From Opitutales bacterium (GTDB lineage: Bacteria; Verrucomicrobiota; Verrucomicrobiia; Opitutales; T3Sed10-336): a stretch of 64,000 nucleotides of DNA. The translations under genes were made by a program, and so were the position numbers. Below are positions 1 through 8,292 of this stretch, in pieces. Location: NCBI GenBank assembly GCA_007130045.1, contig SLTG01000008.1:35547-99546 (forward strand). The letters are read 5' to 3'. The notes below the pieces were generated by a model. The model had not been told where the DNA came from. It made no database searches and worked only from the letters and a program-made list of their open reading frames with translations. How positions within the stretch are numbered: position 1 is the stretch's first letter; every line of letters starts with the position of its first letter.

Positions 1-551
1 GGGTCGGCGGGAGAAAACGCATTGAAACTGAAATCACCGCCCTGGCCCGCGCCGTAGAGGACGATGCCTGCGAGGAGAATTACGCCTCCGGCGGTGTGGA
101 CGAGGAGGTAGCGGAACCCCGCTGCGAGCGATTCGGGGGTTCGGCGGGCCCATATCAGGAAGACCGACGAGAGCGCCATCAGTTCCCAGAAGAGGAAGAG
201 GACCAGCAAATCGCCCGCAAAAATGACTCCGAGCGATCCGGCCACGTAGGTCCAGGCCGCGACATGTTCGCCGGTATTCTCTACCTTCAGTGCGTAGAGT
301 GTTCCCAGCAGGCACATCAGCGCCATGATGATCGCAAAGACCCGACTGACCGCGTCCACCCGTCCGAATTCGAGAGTCCAGTCGAGGAAGCGGACACTGC
401 CGAATTCGCCCATGGGCATGTTCAGGACGAGAACGAGGACGCCGGCGGGAACGGCGAGGAGCCAGAATTTCCGGAGGGCTTGCGGAAGGAGCGGCAGCAC
501 GGCCGCACCCAGGAGAAGAAGGAGGGAGGGATGCAGCCAGAACTCATTCAT
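1..551 (-). CDS. proton-translocating antiporter-like subunit (MrpD/NuoM/NuoN-type), C-terminus cut by window edge
   Basis: An open frame runs from ATG at 551 off the left edge with no stop (183 residues seen). The translation is strongly hydrophobic, with several membrane helices, and contains a Trp-Glu pair in the segment LLVLFLFWELMALSS. This matches the conserved membrane glutamate of the Mrp/Nuo antiporter family (transmembrane helix 5). The start overlaps the stop of the upstream small gene, so the two are probably translationally coupled. It is the last visible member of the nuo operon and would form one of the proton-pumping membrane subunits. NuoM, NuoN or MrpD cannot be told apart without the C-terminal half. 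Confidence 0.8.
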   Translation of the reverse strand, partial: MNEFWLHPSLLLLLGAAVLPLLPQALRKFWLLAVPAGVLVLVLNMPMGEFGSVRFLDWTLEFGRVDAVSRVFAIIMALMCLLGTLYALKVENTGEHVAAWTYVAGSLGVIFAGDLLVLFLFWELMALSSVFLIWARRTPESLAAGFRYLLVHTAGGVILLAGIVLYGAGQGGDFSFNAFSPAD

Positions 552-804
552 CGCACTTATCCTTCCCCTGTTGGATGCCGAGGCGGCCGGCGGTTTTGGC
601 GAAGATCAGTAGAAGGAAGCTCGCGGCCAGCCCGTAGAAGGCCCAGAATCCCGGAAGCCGTTCGACGGCGGTGTGCGCTTCCGACTTGTCCACGAGAAAA
701 GGCAGGGCGTCGAGCACAACAAACAGCGCCAGCATCCCCCAACCCGCCTTCAGCAGAGTGCCTGAATGCGCGCGCAGGCCTTCGATTATACGGAGAAGGA
801 TCAT
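544..804 (-). CDS. small two-helix membrane protein inside the complex I operon
   Basis: This 86-residue frame starts at ATG 804, overlapping by four bases (ATGA) the stop of the antiporter gene, and ends over the start of the next antiporter gene. It has a short amphipathic N-terminus, a hydrophobic helix at about residues 20-38 and a second at about 52-70, and a charged lysine-rich tail. I do not recognise a named family. Its position between two antiporter-type subunits and the overlaps at both ends suggest a small accessory subunit of the membrane arm; that role is inference. Confidence 0.7.
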   Translation of the reverse strand: MILLRIIEGLRAHSGTLLKAGWGMLALFVVLDALPFLVDKSEAHTAVERLPGFWAFYGLAASFLLLIFAKTAGRLGIQQGKDKCDE

Positions 805-2276
805 GGCAGAACCAGTTGGACGAATTGCATGAAGAAACCGGGGAAGATCCCGATCAGGACGGACAGGATGGCCGTGATTATGAGGGGAACGACAATCAGG
901 GGGGACGCCTCCCGCACGGGGGGATCCGATGATTCGGCGGTCTGTTCTCCGAAGAAGCCGTGGTAAACGATCGGGCCGAAATACGCCGCGTTGAGCAGGG
1001 TGCTGGTGAGGAGGACGAGAATAAGGCCCATCGATCCGGCATCCCATGCCCCCAGCAGAAGATGCCATTTGCTGATGAATCCGGCCACCCCGGGGACTCC
1101 GATCATGCTCAGGGAGGCGATGGCGAAGGCGGCGAAGGTCCATGGCATGGCACGCCCCAGGCCCCCCATCTCCGAGATCTTCTTGCGGTGCGCGCCGACG
1201 TAGATGGCGCCGGCGCAAAAGAAAAGGGTGATCTTGGCGAAGGCGTGGTTGGCGATATGGATGAGTCCCCCGGCGATTCCGTAGGGCGTGAGCAGTGCCA
1301 CCCCGAGTACGATGTACGCGAGCTGGCTGACGGTGGAGAAGGCGAGCCGCGCTTTCAGATCGTCCTTGCCCAGCGCGATAAGCGAGGCGATGATAATGGT
1401 GATCGAAACAAACCACGCCGTCGGCAGACCGAGATTGAGATCGGCCATGGTCTCCGTGCCGAAGATATAAAGCATAACCCGGACGGTGGCGAACACTCCG
1501 ACCTTGACGACCGCGACCGCGTGCAGGAGCGCGCTCACCGGGGTGGGCGCGACCATGGCGCCGGGAAGCCACTGATGAAGCGGCATGAGGCCGTTCTTCG
1601 CGAAGCCGATGAGGAAAGCGATATAGAGCCCCGTCACTACCCAGCGGTGGACCCCCTCCGAAAGCACTCCGGAGGCGGAGTCGTGTGCGAAGTCGAGGTT
1701 GCCGTTGAGGACGTAGAGGAGCACCATCGCCGGCAGGACGAGGGCCTTGGCCGTGACCGTGAGGTAGGCGAGGTATTTGCGGCCTCCTGCATAGCCCTCG
1801 CGGTCCTGGTGGTGCGCGACGAGCGGGTAGGTCGTGATGCTGACGATCTCGTAAAAGAGGTAGAGTGTGAGAAGATTGTCGGAGAGGGCGCAGCCAATGG
1901 CTCCGAAGAGCGCGAGGGCGAAGCAGGTGCCGAAGCGCGTCTGGGATCGCTCGCCCAGTCCCCGCATGTAGCCCGCCGAATAGAATACCGCGAGGATCCA
2001 TAGGGAGGAGGCCGTGAGGGCAAAGACCATGGAAAGCGGGTCGGCTCGGAGGGTGAAGCTCAGTCCGGGAAGCAGCTCGACTAGCGTCCAGGTGAAGGTG
2101 CGCCCAGCGAGAATGTCCGGGATGAGCGAGATGACCGTGCCAAAGAGGGTCACCGCCGCAAGGAGCGTGACGCCTTCGCGCAAGTTGGGGCGTCTGCCGG
2201 TTACCATGATCAGGCCCGCCCCGAGCAAGGGGACCAGGATCGCGATCAGCAGGCGCGGGTCGGTGATCGTCTCCAT
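801..2276 (-). CDS. NuoL/MrpD-like proton antiporter subunit of complex I
   Basis: A 491-residue polytopic protein of the NADH-quinone oxidoreductase/Mrp antiporter family. It has the conserved membrane Glu (TLYLFYEIVSITTYP), the Lys-containing helix GFAKNGLMPLHQWLPGA, the broken-helix region APTPVSALLHA and the second lysine helix HIANHAFAKITLFF. These residues form the proton channel in the family. At 491 residues it lacks the long C-terminal lateral helix of true NuoL (about 610 residues), so it is closer to MrpD or NuoM/N. It starts 4 bp after nuoK and is coupled to the downstream small gene by an ATGA overlap. Confidence 0.88.
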   Translation of the reverse strand: METITDPRLLIAILVPLLGAGLIMVTGRRPNLREGVTLLAAVTLFGTVISLIPDILAGRTFTWTLVELLPGLSFTLRADPLSMVFALTASSLWILAVFYSAGYMRGLGERSQTRFGTCFALALFGAIGCALSDNLLTLYLFYEIVSITTYPLVAHHQDREGYAGGRKYLAYLTVTAKALVLPAMVLLYVLNGNLDFAHDSASGVLSEGVHRWVVTGLYIAFLIGFAKNGLMPLHQWLPGAMVAPTPVSALLHAVAVVKVGVFATVRVMLYIFGTETMADLNLGLPTAWFVSITIIIASLIALGKDDLKARLAFSTVSQLAYIVLGVALLTPYGIAGGLIHIANHAFAKITLFFCAGAIYVGAHRKKISEMGGLGRAMPWTFAAFAIASLSMIGVPGVAGFISKWHLLLGAWDAGSMGLILVLLTSTLLNAAYFGPIVYHGFFGEQTAESSDPPVREASPLIVVPLIITAILSVLIGIFPGFFMQFVQLVLP

Positions 2277-2280
2277 AGTC

Positions 2281-2607
2281 TCAGCCCTTCATCTGTGAAA
2301 GTTCGTTGGTCTGAATAGACTGGTAATTGCGGTAAACCGCGATCACGATGCTAAGGGCGATTGCCACCTCGGCCGCCGAGAGGCCCATGATAAAGAGGAC
2401 GAAGACCTGGCCGGTCGTGGGGTCGGGCGCGAAAAACCGGTTTACCGCCATGAGGTTGAGCATGGCCGCCCCGAAGATAAGCTCCCCGGAGATGAGCATC
2501 CCGACGAGGGTGTGGCGCCGAATAAGTCCGAAGAGTCCGATGGCGAGAAGCAGCGCCGCGAGGACGAGATAGACGGAGGGATTCTGGTGCATTTCGAGCA
2601 GGTTCAT
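2281..2607 (-). CDS. nuoK: NADH-quinone oxidoreductase subunit K
   Basis: A 108-residue protein with three membrane helices, the usual NuoK layout and size (about 100 residues). The middle helix carries a conserved glutamate (SGELIFGAAMLNLMAV) and the third contains AAEVAIALSIV, both typical of NuoK/MrpC and involved in proton transfer. The start overlaps the nuoJ stop by four bases (ATGA). It belongs to the membrane arm of complex I. Confidence 0.93.
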   Translation of the reverse strand: MNLLEMHQNPSVYLVLAALLLAIGLFGLIRRHTLVGMLISGELIFGAAMLNLMAVNRFFAPDPTTGQVFVLFIMGLSAAEVAIALSIVIAVYRNYQSIQTNELSQMKG

Positions 2608-3134
2608 TCCATGTGCCTCCCTTTCCGGGCGATGGCGATGGCGCCAAGAATGGCGACGAGGAGGACGAGGGCGATCGTCAAAAATGCGAGGCTCTGGGAG
2701 GTGAGAAGGGCGACGCCGATATTTTCCACGGACCCGTCACTCACCTGTTTTGGGGGCGCCGGCCAGTCGCCTTTGAGACCCAGCAAGGCGAGCGCCAGGA
2801 AGACGCCGCCGGCCGCCGCCGCTGCGCCCAGGGTCCAGGAAAGGGAATGCTGGCCGGGTGCGTCCGTGGGTTCGTCGGGTTCGGCGAGCATGATCGCGAA
2901 TATAATGGTGATACAGACGGCCCCGATGTAGATCAGGATGTGGATCACGGCCAGAAAAGGGCTGTTGAGGAAATAGAACATGCCCGCGAGCCCTACCGAA
3001 GCCAAAGCCAGCCCGCAGACGCTTCGGATAATCCATTTGGTGAATACGGCAATGAGTGCTCCGGCCAGGGTGGCGCCCAGAAAAAGGATGAAGATCGGCA
3101 GGACGACGTATTCCGAGGCGGGAAACGGGGTCAT
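2604..3134 (-). CDS. nuoJ: NADH-quinone oxidoreductase subunit J
   Basis: A 176-residue protein with about five membrane helices. The segment VIHILIYIGAVCITIIFAIML matches the conserved pi-bulge helix of NuoJ (AVIQVLVYAGAVMVLFVFVIML in other bacteria). It sits between nuoI and nuoK, overlapping both neighbours by four bases. It forms part of the membrane arm next to the quinone chamber, as in other complex I enzymes. Confidence 0.93.
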   Translation of the reverse strand: MTPFPASEYVVLPIFILFLGATLAGALIAVFTKWIIRSVCGLALASVGLAGMFYFLNSPFLAVIHILIYIGAVCITIIFAIMLAEPDEPTDAPGQHSLSWTLGAAAAAGGVFLALALLGLKGDWPAPPKQVSDGSVENIGVALLTSQSLAFLTIALVLLVAILGAIAIARKGRHME

Positions 3135-3580
3135 TTTTTCCGATTCCTTTCCTCCAGATCCTTGCAGAGATCCATGCGGCGGAACCGCTCCTTGTCGGGA
3201 GAGGCCAGATTATAACGTTTGGAGAAATCGATCGCGTCGGTCGGGCAGACTTCCACGCACGCTCCGCAGAGGCTGCACGTTGTGAAGTTCAGTTCGTACT
3301 TGGTGACCGATTTCTTTCTCGCCCCCTCCTTCTTCTCGCCCTCCACGTAGATGCATTGGCTCGGGCAGGCGTTCACACACATGTTGCAGGCGATGCACTT
3401 GGACGCGCCGTCCTCGTCCGGGGTAAAGATAATGTGCGAGCGATAGCGGGGGGTCATCTTCAAACTCTCGCGGGGGTAGTGGACGGTGACCGGTTTGCGG
3501 AAAAATTCCTTGAGGGTGATCCCCATGCCGATCATGAGACTGATGAAACCACCGGCGACGTCTTTGAAGATGTTATTCAT
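3131..3580 (-). CDS. nuoI: NADH-quinone oxidoreductase subunit I, 2x[4Fe-4S]
   Basis: 149 residues from ATG at 3580; the same frame stays open further upstream, but that region lies inside nuoH, which ends at 3583. Two ferredoxin-type motifs are clear, CIACNMCVNACP and CSLCGACVEVCP, the ligands for clusters N6a and N6b that pass electrons to NuoB. The N-terminal FISLMIGMGITLKEFF segment is the amphipathic membrane-anchoring helix of the family. The gene sits 2 bp after nuoH and overlaps nuoJ. Confidence 0.95.
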   Translation of the reverse strand: MNNIFKDVAGGFISLMIGMGITLKEFFRKPVTVHYPRESLKMTPRYRSHIIFTPDEDGASKCIACNMCVNACPSQCIYVEGEKKEGARKKSVTKYELNFTTCSLCGACVEVCPTDAIDFSKRYNLASPDKERFRRMDLCKDLEERNRKK

Positions 3581-3582
3581 GA

Positions 3583-4572
3583 TTAAAAGATTTTGATCAT
3601 TACACTGGAGAGCAGAAAGGTGAAGAGCGTTACAGGGATGAGGATTTTCCAGGAAAGGTTGAGCAATCCGTAGAACTGAGTGCGTGGAAACGTCCAGCGG
3701 ACCCAGATGACGATAAAGATAAGGAGGTATAGTTTGAGGAGAAACCAAATCACCCCGGGGAAGACGCCGATCGGGCTGTGCCAGCCGCCGAAGAAAAGTA
3801 TGACGGCGAGGGCGCAACCGATGATAATGTTGGCGTATTCCGCCATGAAGAAGACGCCGAAGCCCATCCCGGCGTACTCCGTATAGGCGCCGGCGACCAG
3901 TTCGCTCTCCGCCTCGGCCATGTCGAAGGGCGCCCGGTTTGTTTCGGAGAGCATGCAGATGAAGAAAATGATGAACGTGACGGGCATCAGGGGGTTGGCC
4001 GCCAGATTGAAGAGGTTCCAGTTCCAGAAGGCTCCGGCCTGTTGCTCGACGATCCCCGTAAGGCTGAGGGTGCCCGACACAAGGAGCATGGTGATGATAA
4101 CAAGCATCATAGGGATCTCATAGGCCACGTTTTGCGAGACTACGCGCGCGGCGGAGATGATGCCGTATTTGTTTCTGGAGGACCAGCCCGCGAGCATGAC
4201 CGCGATGACGTTGAACGAACTGAATGCGAACAGGGCGATTAGCCCGACATTGAAGTCGATGGCAACCAGATGCTCACTGAAGGGCAGAATGGCGAATGCC
4301 ATGATGGCGGGGGGCATCATCATTACGGGCGCCATACGGAATAGGAAACGGTCGGCTCCCGGCGGCACGATAAGCTGTTTCGACATCAACTTAATGGCGT
4401 CGGCAATCGGTTGAAGCAGTCCCGCGTAGCCCACTTCAGTCGGTCCGGCCCGCCGCTGGAAGCGTCCGGCGCTCTTGCGTTCGACCCATACGAGATAGGC
4501 CGCGTTGAGACCGACGAAGCTCGCTGCGCCGACGAGGAAGAGAAGGAGTCGGATGGGTTCCACTGTAGTCAT
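3583..4572 (-). CDS. nuoH: NADH-quinone oxidoreductase subunit H
   Basis: A 329-residue membrane protein with about eight helices, the normal NuoH size. It carries family signatures: VWVERKSAGRFQRRAGPTEVG near the N-terminus, LLQPIADAIKLMSKQ after it, and ETNRAPFDMAEAESELVAG in the middle, the acidic loop that lines the quinone chamber. It overlaps nuoD by four bases. NuoH anchors the peripheral arm and forms the entrance for quinone. Confidence 0.96.
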   Translation of the reverse strand: MTTVEPIRLLLFLVGAASFVGLNAAYLVWVERKSAGRFQRRAGPTEVGYAGLLQPIADAIKLMSKQLIVPPGADRFLFRMAPVMMMPPAIMAFAILPFSEHLVAIDFNVGLIALFAFSSFNVIAVMLAGWSSRNKYGIISAARVVSQNVAYEIPMMLVIITMLLVSGTLSLTGIVEQQAGAFWNWNLFNLAANPLMPVTFIIFFICMLSETNRAPFDMAEAESELVAGAYTEYAGMGFGVFFMAEYANIIIGCALAVILFFGGWHSPIGVFPGVIWFLLKLYLLIFIVIWVRWTFPRTQFYGLLNLSWKILIPVTLFTFLLSSVMIKIF

Positions 4573-5693
4573 CGGTCGATGTCGGGTATCACCAGATCGA
4601 GGCTGCCCATCATGGCGATGCCGTCGGCCAGCATCATACCGCGGGCGGCCTCCTCAAAGAGACTGAGATTGCCGAAACAGGGGGTGCGGAGGCGAATCCG
4701 GTGGGGGATGAGTTTGCCCGTGCTCACGATCCGTACCTCAAAACGCCCCCGCGCGGCTTCGGTGGCGTAGCAGTATTCCCCGGCGGGGACTTTGATGACC
4801 CGCGGCACCTTAGCCATCACGGGGCCGTCCGGAAGCCGGTCCAGGGCCTGCTCAATGATGCGCAGGCTCTGCTCCATTTCCTCCATGCGCACCTTGTAGC
4901 GTCCCATGCTGTCGGCCGCGGGATCGGTCGCGACCTCGAAGTCCAGCTCGGGGTAAACCGAATAGGGTTCGGCCCGCCGGACATCGTAGGGGACGCCCGC
5001 GCCGCGAATCATTGGCCCGGTGGCTCCGTATTTGCGGCACATTTCGGCGTCGATTATGCCTATGTTTTCCACGCGCTTGCGGAAAATAATATTCTCCGAA
5101 ACCAGGCGCCGGAACATTCTCAGGCGGGGCCGGAACTCTTTCACGAAGGCGCGTGTTCCGGCGATGAAATTGTCATCCACATCTTCCAAAACCCCGCCGA
5201 ACCGGTAGTAGCAGTAGGTCAGACGGGCGCCGGTGAGGGCCTCGAGCAGATCGAGGATTTTCTCACGATCATCGAAGGCGTAGAGCAGAGGGGTCATTCC
5301 GCCGAGGTCCAGGAGATAGGCTCCCCACCAGACGAGGTGGCTGGAGATCCGGTTCAGCTCCGAGGTGATGACGCGGATATACTCCGCGCGGGACGGCGGT
5401 TGGATTCCGCAGGCCCGTTCGACCGCCCCGACGTAGGCGTGCGTGTACATCATCGCGGAAAGGTAGTCGATCCGGCTCGTATTCGGGAGGAACTGAGCCC
5501 AGGTCCGGTTCTCTCCCATTTTCTCGTGTTCGCGGTGCACGTAGCCCGCGACGATGACGGCGTCTTTGATGAACTCACCGTCCATCGTCAGCTTGATCCG
5601 CAGAACCCCGTGGGTGGCGGGATGCTGGGGGCCCAGGTTGAGGACGAAGGTTTCCTGGGGACCGGTGGCGTGAACGGGTTGCAACTCCATCAT
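4569..5693 (-). CDS. nuoD: NADH-quinone oxidoreductase subunit D (49 kDa)
   Basis: I place the start at ATG 5693 (374 residues) because it gives an ATGA overlap with the nuoC stop; the frame stays open further upstream into nuoC. The N-terminal motif LNLGPQHPATHGVLR is diagnostic and holds the histidine that lines the quinone site. SRIDYLSAMMYTHAYV follows, and the C-terminus MMGSLDLVIPDIDR is typical. NuoC and NuoD are separate genes here, not fused as in Escherichia coli. The protein forms the quinone-binding cavity with NuoB. Confidence 0.96.
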   Translation of the reverse strand: MMELQPVHATGPQETFVLNLGPQHPATHGVLRIKLTMDGEFIKDAVIVAGYVHREHEKMGENRTWAQFLPNTSRIDYLSAMMYTHAYVGAVERACGIQPPSRAEYIRVITSELNRISSHLVWWGAYLLDLGGMTPLLYAFDDREKILDLLEALTGARLTYCYYRFGGVLEDVDDNFIAGTRAFVKEFRPRLRMFRRLVSENIIFRKRVENIGIIDAEMCRKYGATGPMIRGAGVPYDVRRAEPYSVYPELDFEVATDPAADSMGRYKVRMEEMEQSLRIIEQALDRLPDGPVMAKVPRVIKVPAGEYCYATEAARGRFEVRIVSTGKLIPHRIRLRTPCFGNLSLFEEAARGMMLADGIAMMGSLDLVIPDIDR

Positions 5694-6253
5694 GACGGGT
5701 CGGGTTCGGGTTTGAAGTCCTTGCGGAGTGGAAATCCCTGAAAATCGTCCGGGAGGAGGAGATGAATCGGGTTGGGGTGGCCGGTGAACTGGATACCGTA
5801 AAACTCGGCTGTCTCCCGCTCGTGCCAATTGGCTCCGGGGAAGATGGCGGACAGGCTGGCGATCTCCGGCCTGTCGCGGGGGACACGGGTTCGCACAACG
5901 ACACGGGCCGGCCCCTGGAAGTGGAGGAAATCATAGATCAGTTCGAACTGGTTGTCATCCGGCCAATCGATCCCGGTGATCATGTCGATGGCGAAGCCGC
6001 CCTCGTCCAGAACCCCGGCCGCTTCGAGGACCTGTTGGGGCTCGACGGCGAGGTCGAGATCGTAACCCGCTTTGGCGTGCTCCGTCCGGCGGCAGCGCAG
6101 TTGCGGGACTGCCGCAGGCGCCTCGGCTTCGAGCGGCTCCGCCTCCTCTCTCGAATCCGTTCCGGCTTCATCGGCGGGGGAAGGATTGTCGGCGTCCATG
6201 GCGGGAAACAATTTTTGGAATCGCTCGTGGAGGTGTTTGATCGATTGGCTCAT
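5690..6253 (-). CDS. nuoC: NADH-quinone oxidoreductase subunit C (30 kDa)
   Basis: 187 residues from ATG 6253, chosen because it overlaps the nuoB stop as ATGA; an in-frame ATG at 6274 is possible. The C-terminal part contains [20 protein letters not shown] and [18 protein letters not shown], which are the family signature of the 30-kDa subunit. An acidic, low-complexity stretch at about residues 20-45 is unusual. It is a structural subunit of the peripheral arm. Confidence 0.94.
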   Translation of the reverse strand: MSQSIKHLHERFQKLFPAMDADNPSPADEAGTDSREEAEPLEAEAPAAVPQLRCRRTEHAKAGYDLDLAVEPQQVLEAAGVLDEGGFAIDMITGIDWPDDNQFELIYDFLHFQGPARVVVRTRVPRDRPEIASLSAIFPGANWHERETAEFYGIQFTGHPNPIHLLLPDDFQGFPLRKDFKPEPDPS

Positions 6254-6780
6254 TCCGTTTCGACTTTGGGCCACCGCCGGTGGCTGGTTATCTTTTCCTC
6301 CAGTTCAAGGATCCCTTCAATGAGCGCCTCGGGGCGGGGCGGGCACCCCGGCACATAGATGTCGACGGGGAAAAGTTTCTCGACCCCGAGCACCACCGAA
6401 TACTGATCCGGATTGACGAAGGGCCCCCCCGACATGGCGCAGTTGCCCATGGCGATGACCCACTTCGGCTCCGGCATCTGGTCGTAGAGGGTCTTGACCA
6501 TATCGGCCATCTTCCGGTTGACCGTTCCGGCCACGATCATCACGTCGGCCTGTCGCGGAGAGGGCCGAAAGACCTCCGCTCCGAAGCGGGAAATGTCGAA
6601 GCGCGAGGCGCCCGCCGCCATCATCTCGATGGCGCAGCAGGCCAATCCGAAGGTCAGTGGCCAAAGCGAGTTGGCCCGTCCTAGGGCCACCAACTCGTCC
6701 AGTTTCGCGAATTTGACGATCGAGGAAAGATCCGGCTGAGGAGATGATTGCTTGGAGCCGCCGGTTGTTTCGTAATTCAT
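6250..6780 (-). CDS. nuoB: NADH-quinone oxidoreductase subunit B (cluster N2)
   Basis: 176 residues from ATG 6780, which overlaps the nuoA stop. The N2 cluster ligands are visible as the tandem cysteines in [11 protein letters not shown], the cysteine in [10 protein letters not shown] and the one in [11 protein letters not shown]2 is the last iron-sulfur cluster before quinone. The serine/proline-rich N-terminal 20 residues are variable in the family. Confidence 0.96.
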   Translation of the reverse strand: MNYETTGGSKQSSPQPDLSSIVKFAKLDELVALGRANSLWPLTFGLACCAIEMMAAGASRFDISRFGAEVFRPSPRQADVMIVAGTVNRKMADMVKTLYDQMPEPKWVIAMGNCAMSGGPFVNPDQYSVVLGVEKLFPVDIYVPGCPPRPEALIEGILELEEKITSHRRWPKVETE

Positions 6781-7196
6781 GATACTTCCTTCTTGATTTG
6801 CGCGGGCGGCGGGCGGAGCACCCACTTAAAGACGCCCTTTATCCAGGCATACACAACGACGAGGGACAGTATTCCAAGGAAAACAAAGAGACCGACTAGG
6901 TCCCGGTAGGGGAACACCCGGTCGTAGATGACCGCTACCGGGATGAGAAAGATGACGGCCACGGCAAAGGCTACGAAGACCAGAGCGTAAAGATAGTAAA
7001 CCGCACTGTAGCGGATCCAGGCGTCGCCGATGGGCTCCGCGCCGCACTCGATGAATTGGCCCGCCCGGTTCATGGTCTGTCGGGCGCCCCGGGACATGAG
7101 AAGGTGGGCGATGATGAGCGGGACGAGCGCGAAGATGAGTCCCAGAAGGCCAAAGGCCATCAGGTAGATAATGTGGATCTGTAGTGGTTCGCTCAC
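6777..7196 (-). CDS. nuoA: NADH-quinone oxidoreductase subunit A
   Basis: 139 residues starting with GTG at 7196; no strong ribosome site is seen. Three membrane helices and the conserved acidic loop with [22 protein letters not shown] are typical of NuoA, which contains the switching cysteine loop near the quinone chamber. It is the first gene of the nuo operon. The 150 bp between it and korB could hold the operon promoter, but I see no clear -35/-10 pair. Confidence 0.93.
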   Translation of the reverse strand: MSEPLQIHIIYLMAFGLLGLIFALVPLIIAHLLMSRGARQTMNRAGQFIECGAEPIGDAWIRYSAVYYLYALVFVAFAVAVIFLIPVAVIYDRVFPYRDLVGLFVFLGILSLVVVYAWIKGVFKWVLRPPPAQIKKEVS

Positions 7197-7346
7197 GTCG
7201 CGCCTGCCTGTCCGGTTCCTATAGTTCCGGATTCGGGCCTTGATGGTACAGGAACCCCGGAAGTTCTCAATGAATATTCCGTCCGGTATCCGTTTATGTT
7301 TCGCTGGCGGTCCATTCCGCTACCCGTGTTGTCCATCGGTTTGTCC

Positions 7347-8279
7347 TCAGGTTAAACGCTCCAGTGCCGACATGAGAACCTCGGAAGCGAGGAGGCCTTT
7401 GGGCCGTGACTCGGCTTGCCCGACGATTTCGGCCTCGGTTTCGTTCAGGGTCGGACGGCGCGACTTGTAATACACACCGAAATACCCGGGAAACCGCTTT
7501 TTCGTCAACGCGTAGGCCGCCTCTTCGTCCGTGACGTCGTGGTCGTCGGGAACAAGAGGGAACTCGCCGCCCTTGCGCGGGACGGCGCCGTCGAAGCACC
7601 CGCCGTTAAACTGGACGCATTCCGAGAGGCACTCGACGACCGAGAAGCCGTCGTGATTCGTTGCCTCTTCCAGCATCTCCAGCAAGTGGGCGGGGTTCGC
7701 GGCAATGGTGCGGGCAACGAAGCTGGCGCCGCTCGAAATCAGTTTTTTGGTTGGATTCAACGCGGTAACCTTTGACCCCCATGGATCCGTTTTGGAGCGG
7801 AAGCCGACCGGGGAAGTGGGGGAGGTTTGTTTCTTGGTGAGACCGTAAACCTGGTTGTCCATGACAATCACCGTCATGCGCACGTTTTTCCGGGCGCAGT
7901 GGTCGAAGTGATTGCCTCCGATCGAAAAGGCGTCGCCGTCGCCGATAAACACGAAGGGATGGAGGTCGGGACGGGTGAGGCTCAATCCCGTCGTGAACGG
8001 AAGAATACGGCCGTGAATGTAGTGGACGCTGTGGGTGTTGACGAAGTACGGAAAGCGCGACGAGCACCCGATGCCCGAAAGGGTGACGATGGATTCCTGC
8101 GGGACATTCAGTTTCTCCAGCAGTTTCTGGTAGGCCGCGAGGACTGCGAAGTCGCCGCAGCCGGGGCACCAGGTCGGCTTGTCTGCTTTGAGTTGCGCCT
8201 TGGTGAGCGTATGCGCGTGTTCGGGCGCTGCGGTTCCGTTGGCGGCCGTTTCCGGAAAGGATGTGTTCGTGTCTTGCAT
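7347..8279 (-). CDS. korB: 2-oxoacid:ferredoxin oxidoreductase beta subunit (probably 2-oxoglutarate)
   Basis: 310 residues from ATG 8279. It has the thiamine-diphosphate site FVFIGDGDAFSIGGNHFDH and the iron-sulfur cysteines in TWCPGCGDFAVL and in VVECLSECVQF. The enzyme oxidises a 2-oxoacid to acyl-CoA and reduces ferredoxin; the KorB-type beta subunit uses one [4Fe-4S] cluster. It lies 14 bp after korA. Substrate (2-oxoglutarate rather than pyruvate) is inferred from resemblance to KorB. Confidence 0.92.
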   Translation of the reverse strand: MQDTNTSFPETAANGTAAPEHAHTLTKAQLKADKPTWCPGCGDFAVLAAYQKLLEKLNVPQESIVTLSGIGCSSRFPYFVNTHSVHYIHGRILPFTTGLSLTRPDLHPFVFIGDGDAFSIGGNHFDHCARKNVRMTVIVMDNQVYGLTKKQTSPTSPVGFRSKTDPWGSKVTALNPTKKLISSGASFVARTIAANPAHLLEMLEEATNHDGFSVVECLSECVQFNGGCFDGAVPRKGGEFPLVPDDHDVTDEEAAYALTKKRFPGYFGVYYKSRRPTLNETEAEIVGQAESRPKGLLASEVLMSALERLT

Positions 8280-8292
8280 GTCGGGATTGAGG

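Noticed and set aside
96..932. Long plus-strand frame of 278 codons
   Set aside because: It lies opposite the antiporter genes, is Arg/Glu/Gly-rich without family content, and arises from the codon bias of the real minus-strand genes.
960..2003. 347-codon plus-strand frame
   Set aside because: Antisense shadow of the NuoL/MrpD-like gene; no membrane or domain pattern.
4701..5741. 346-codon plus-strand frame
   Set aside because: Antisense to nuoD, which has clear signatures; composition is that of a reverse-strand shadow.
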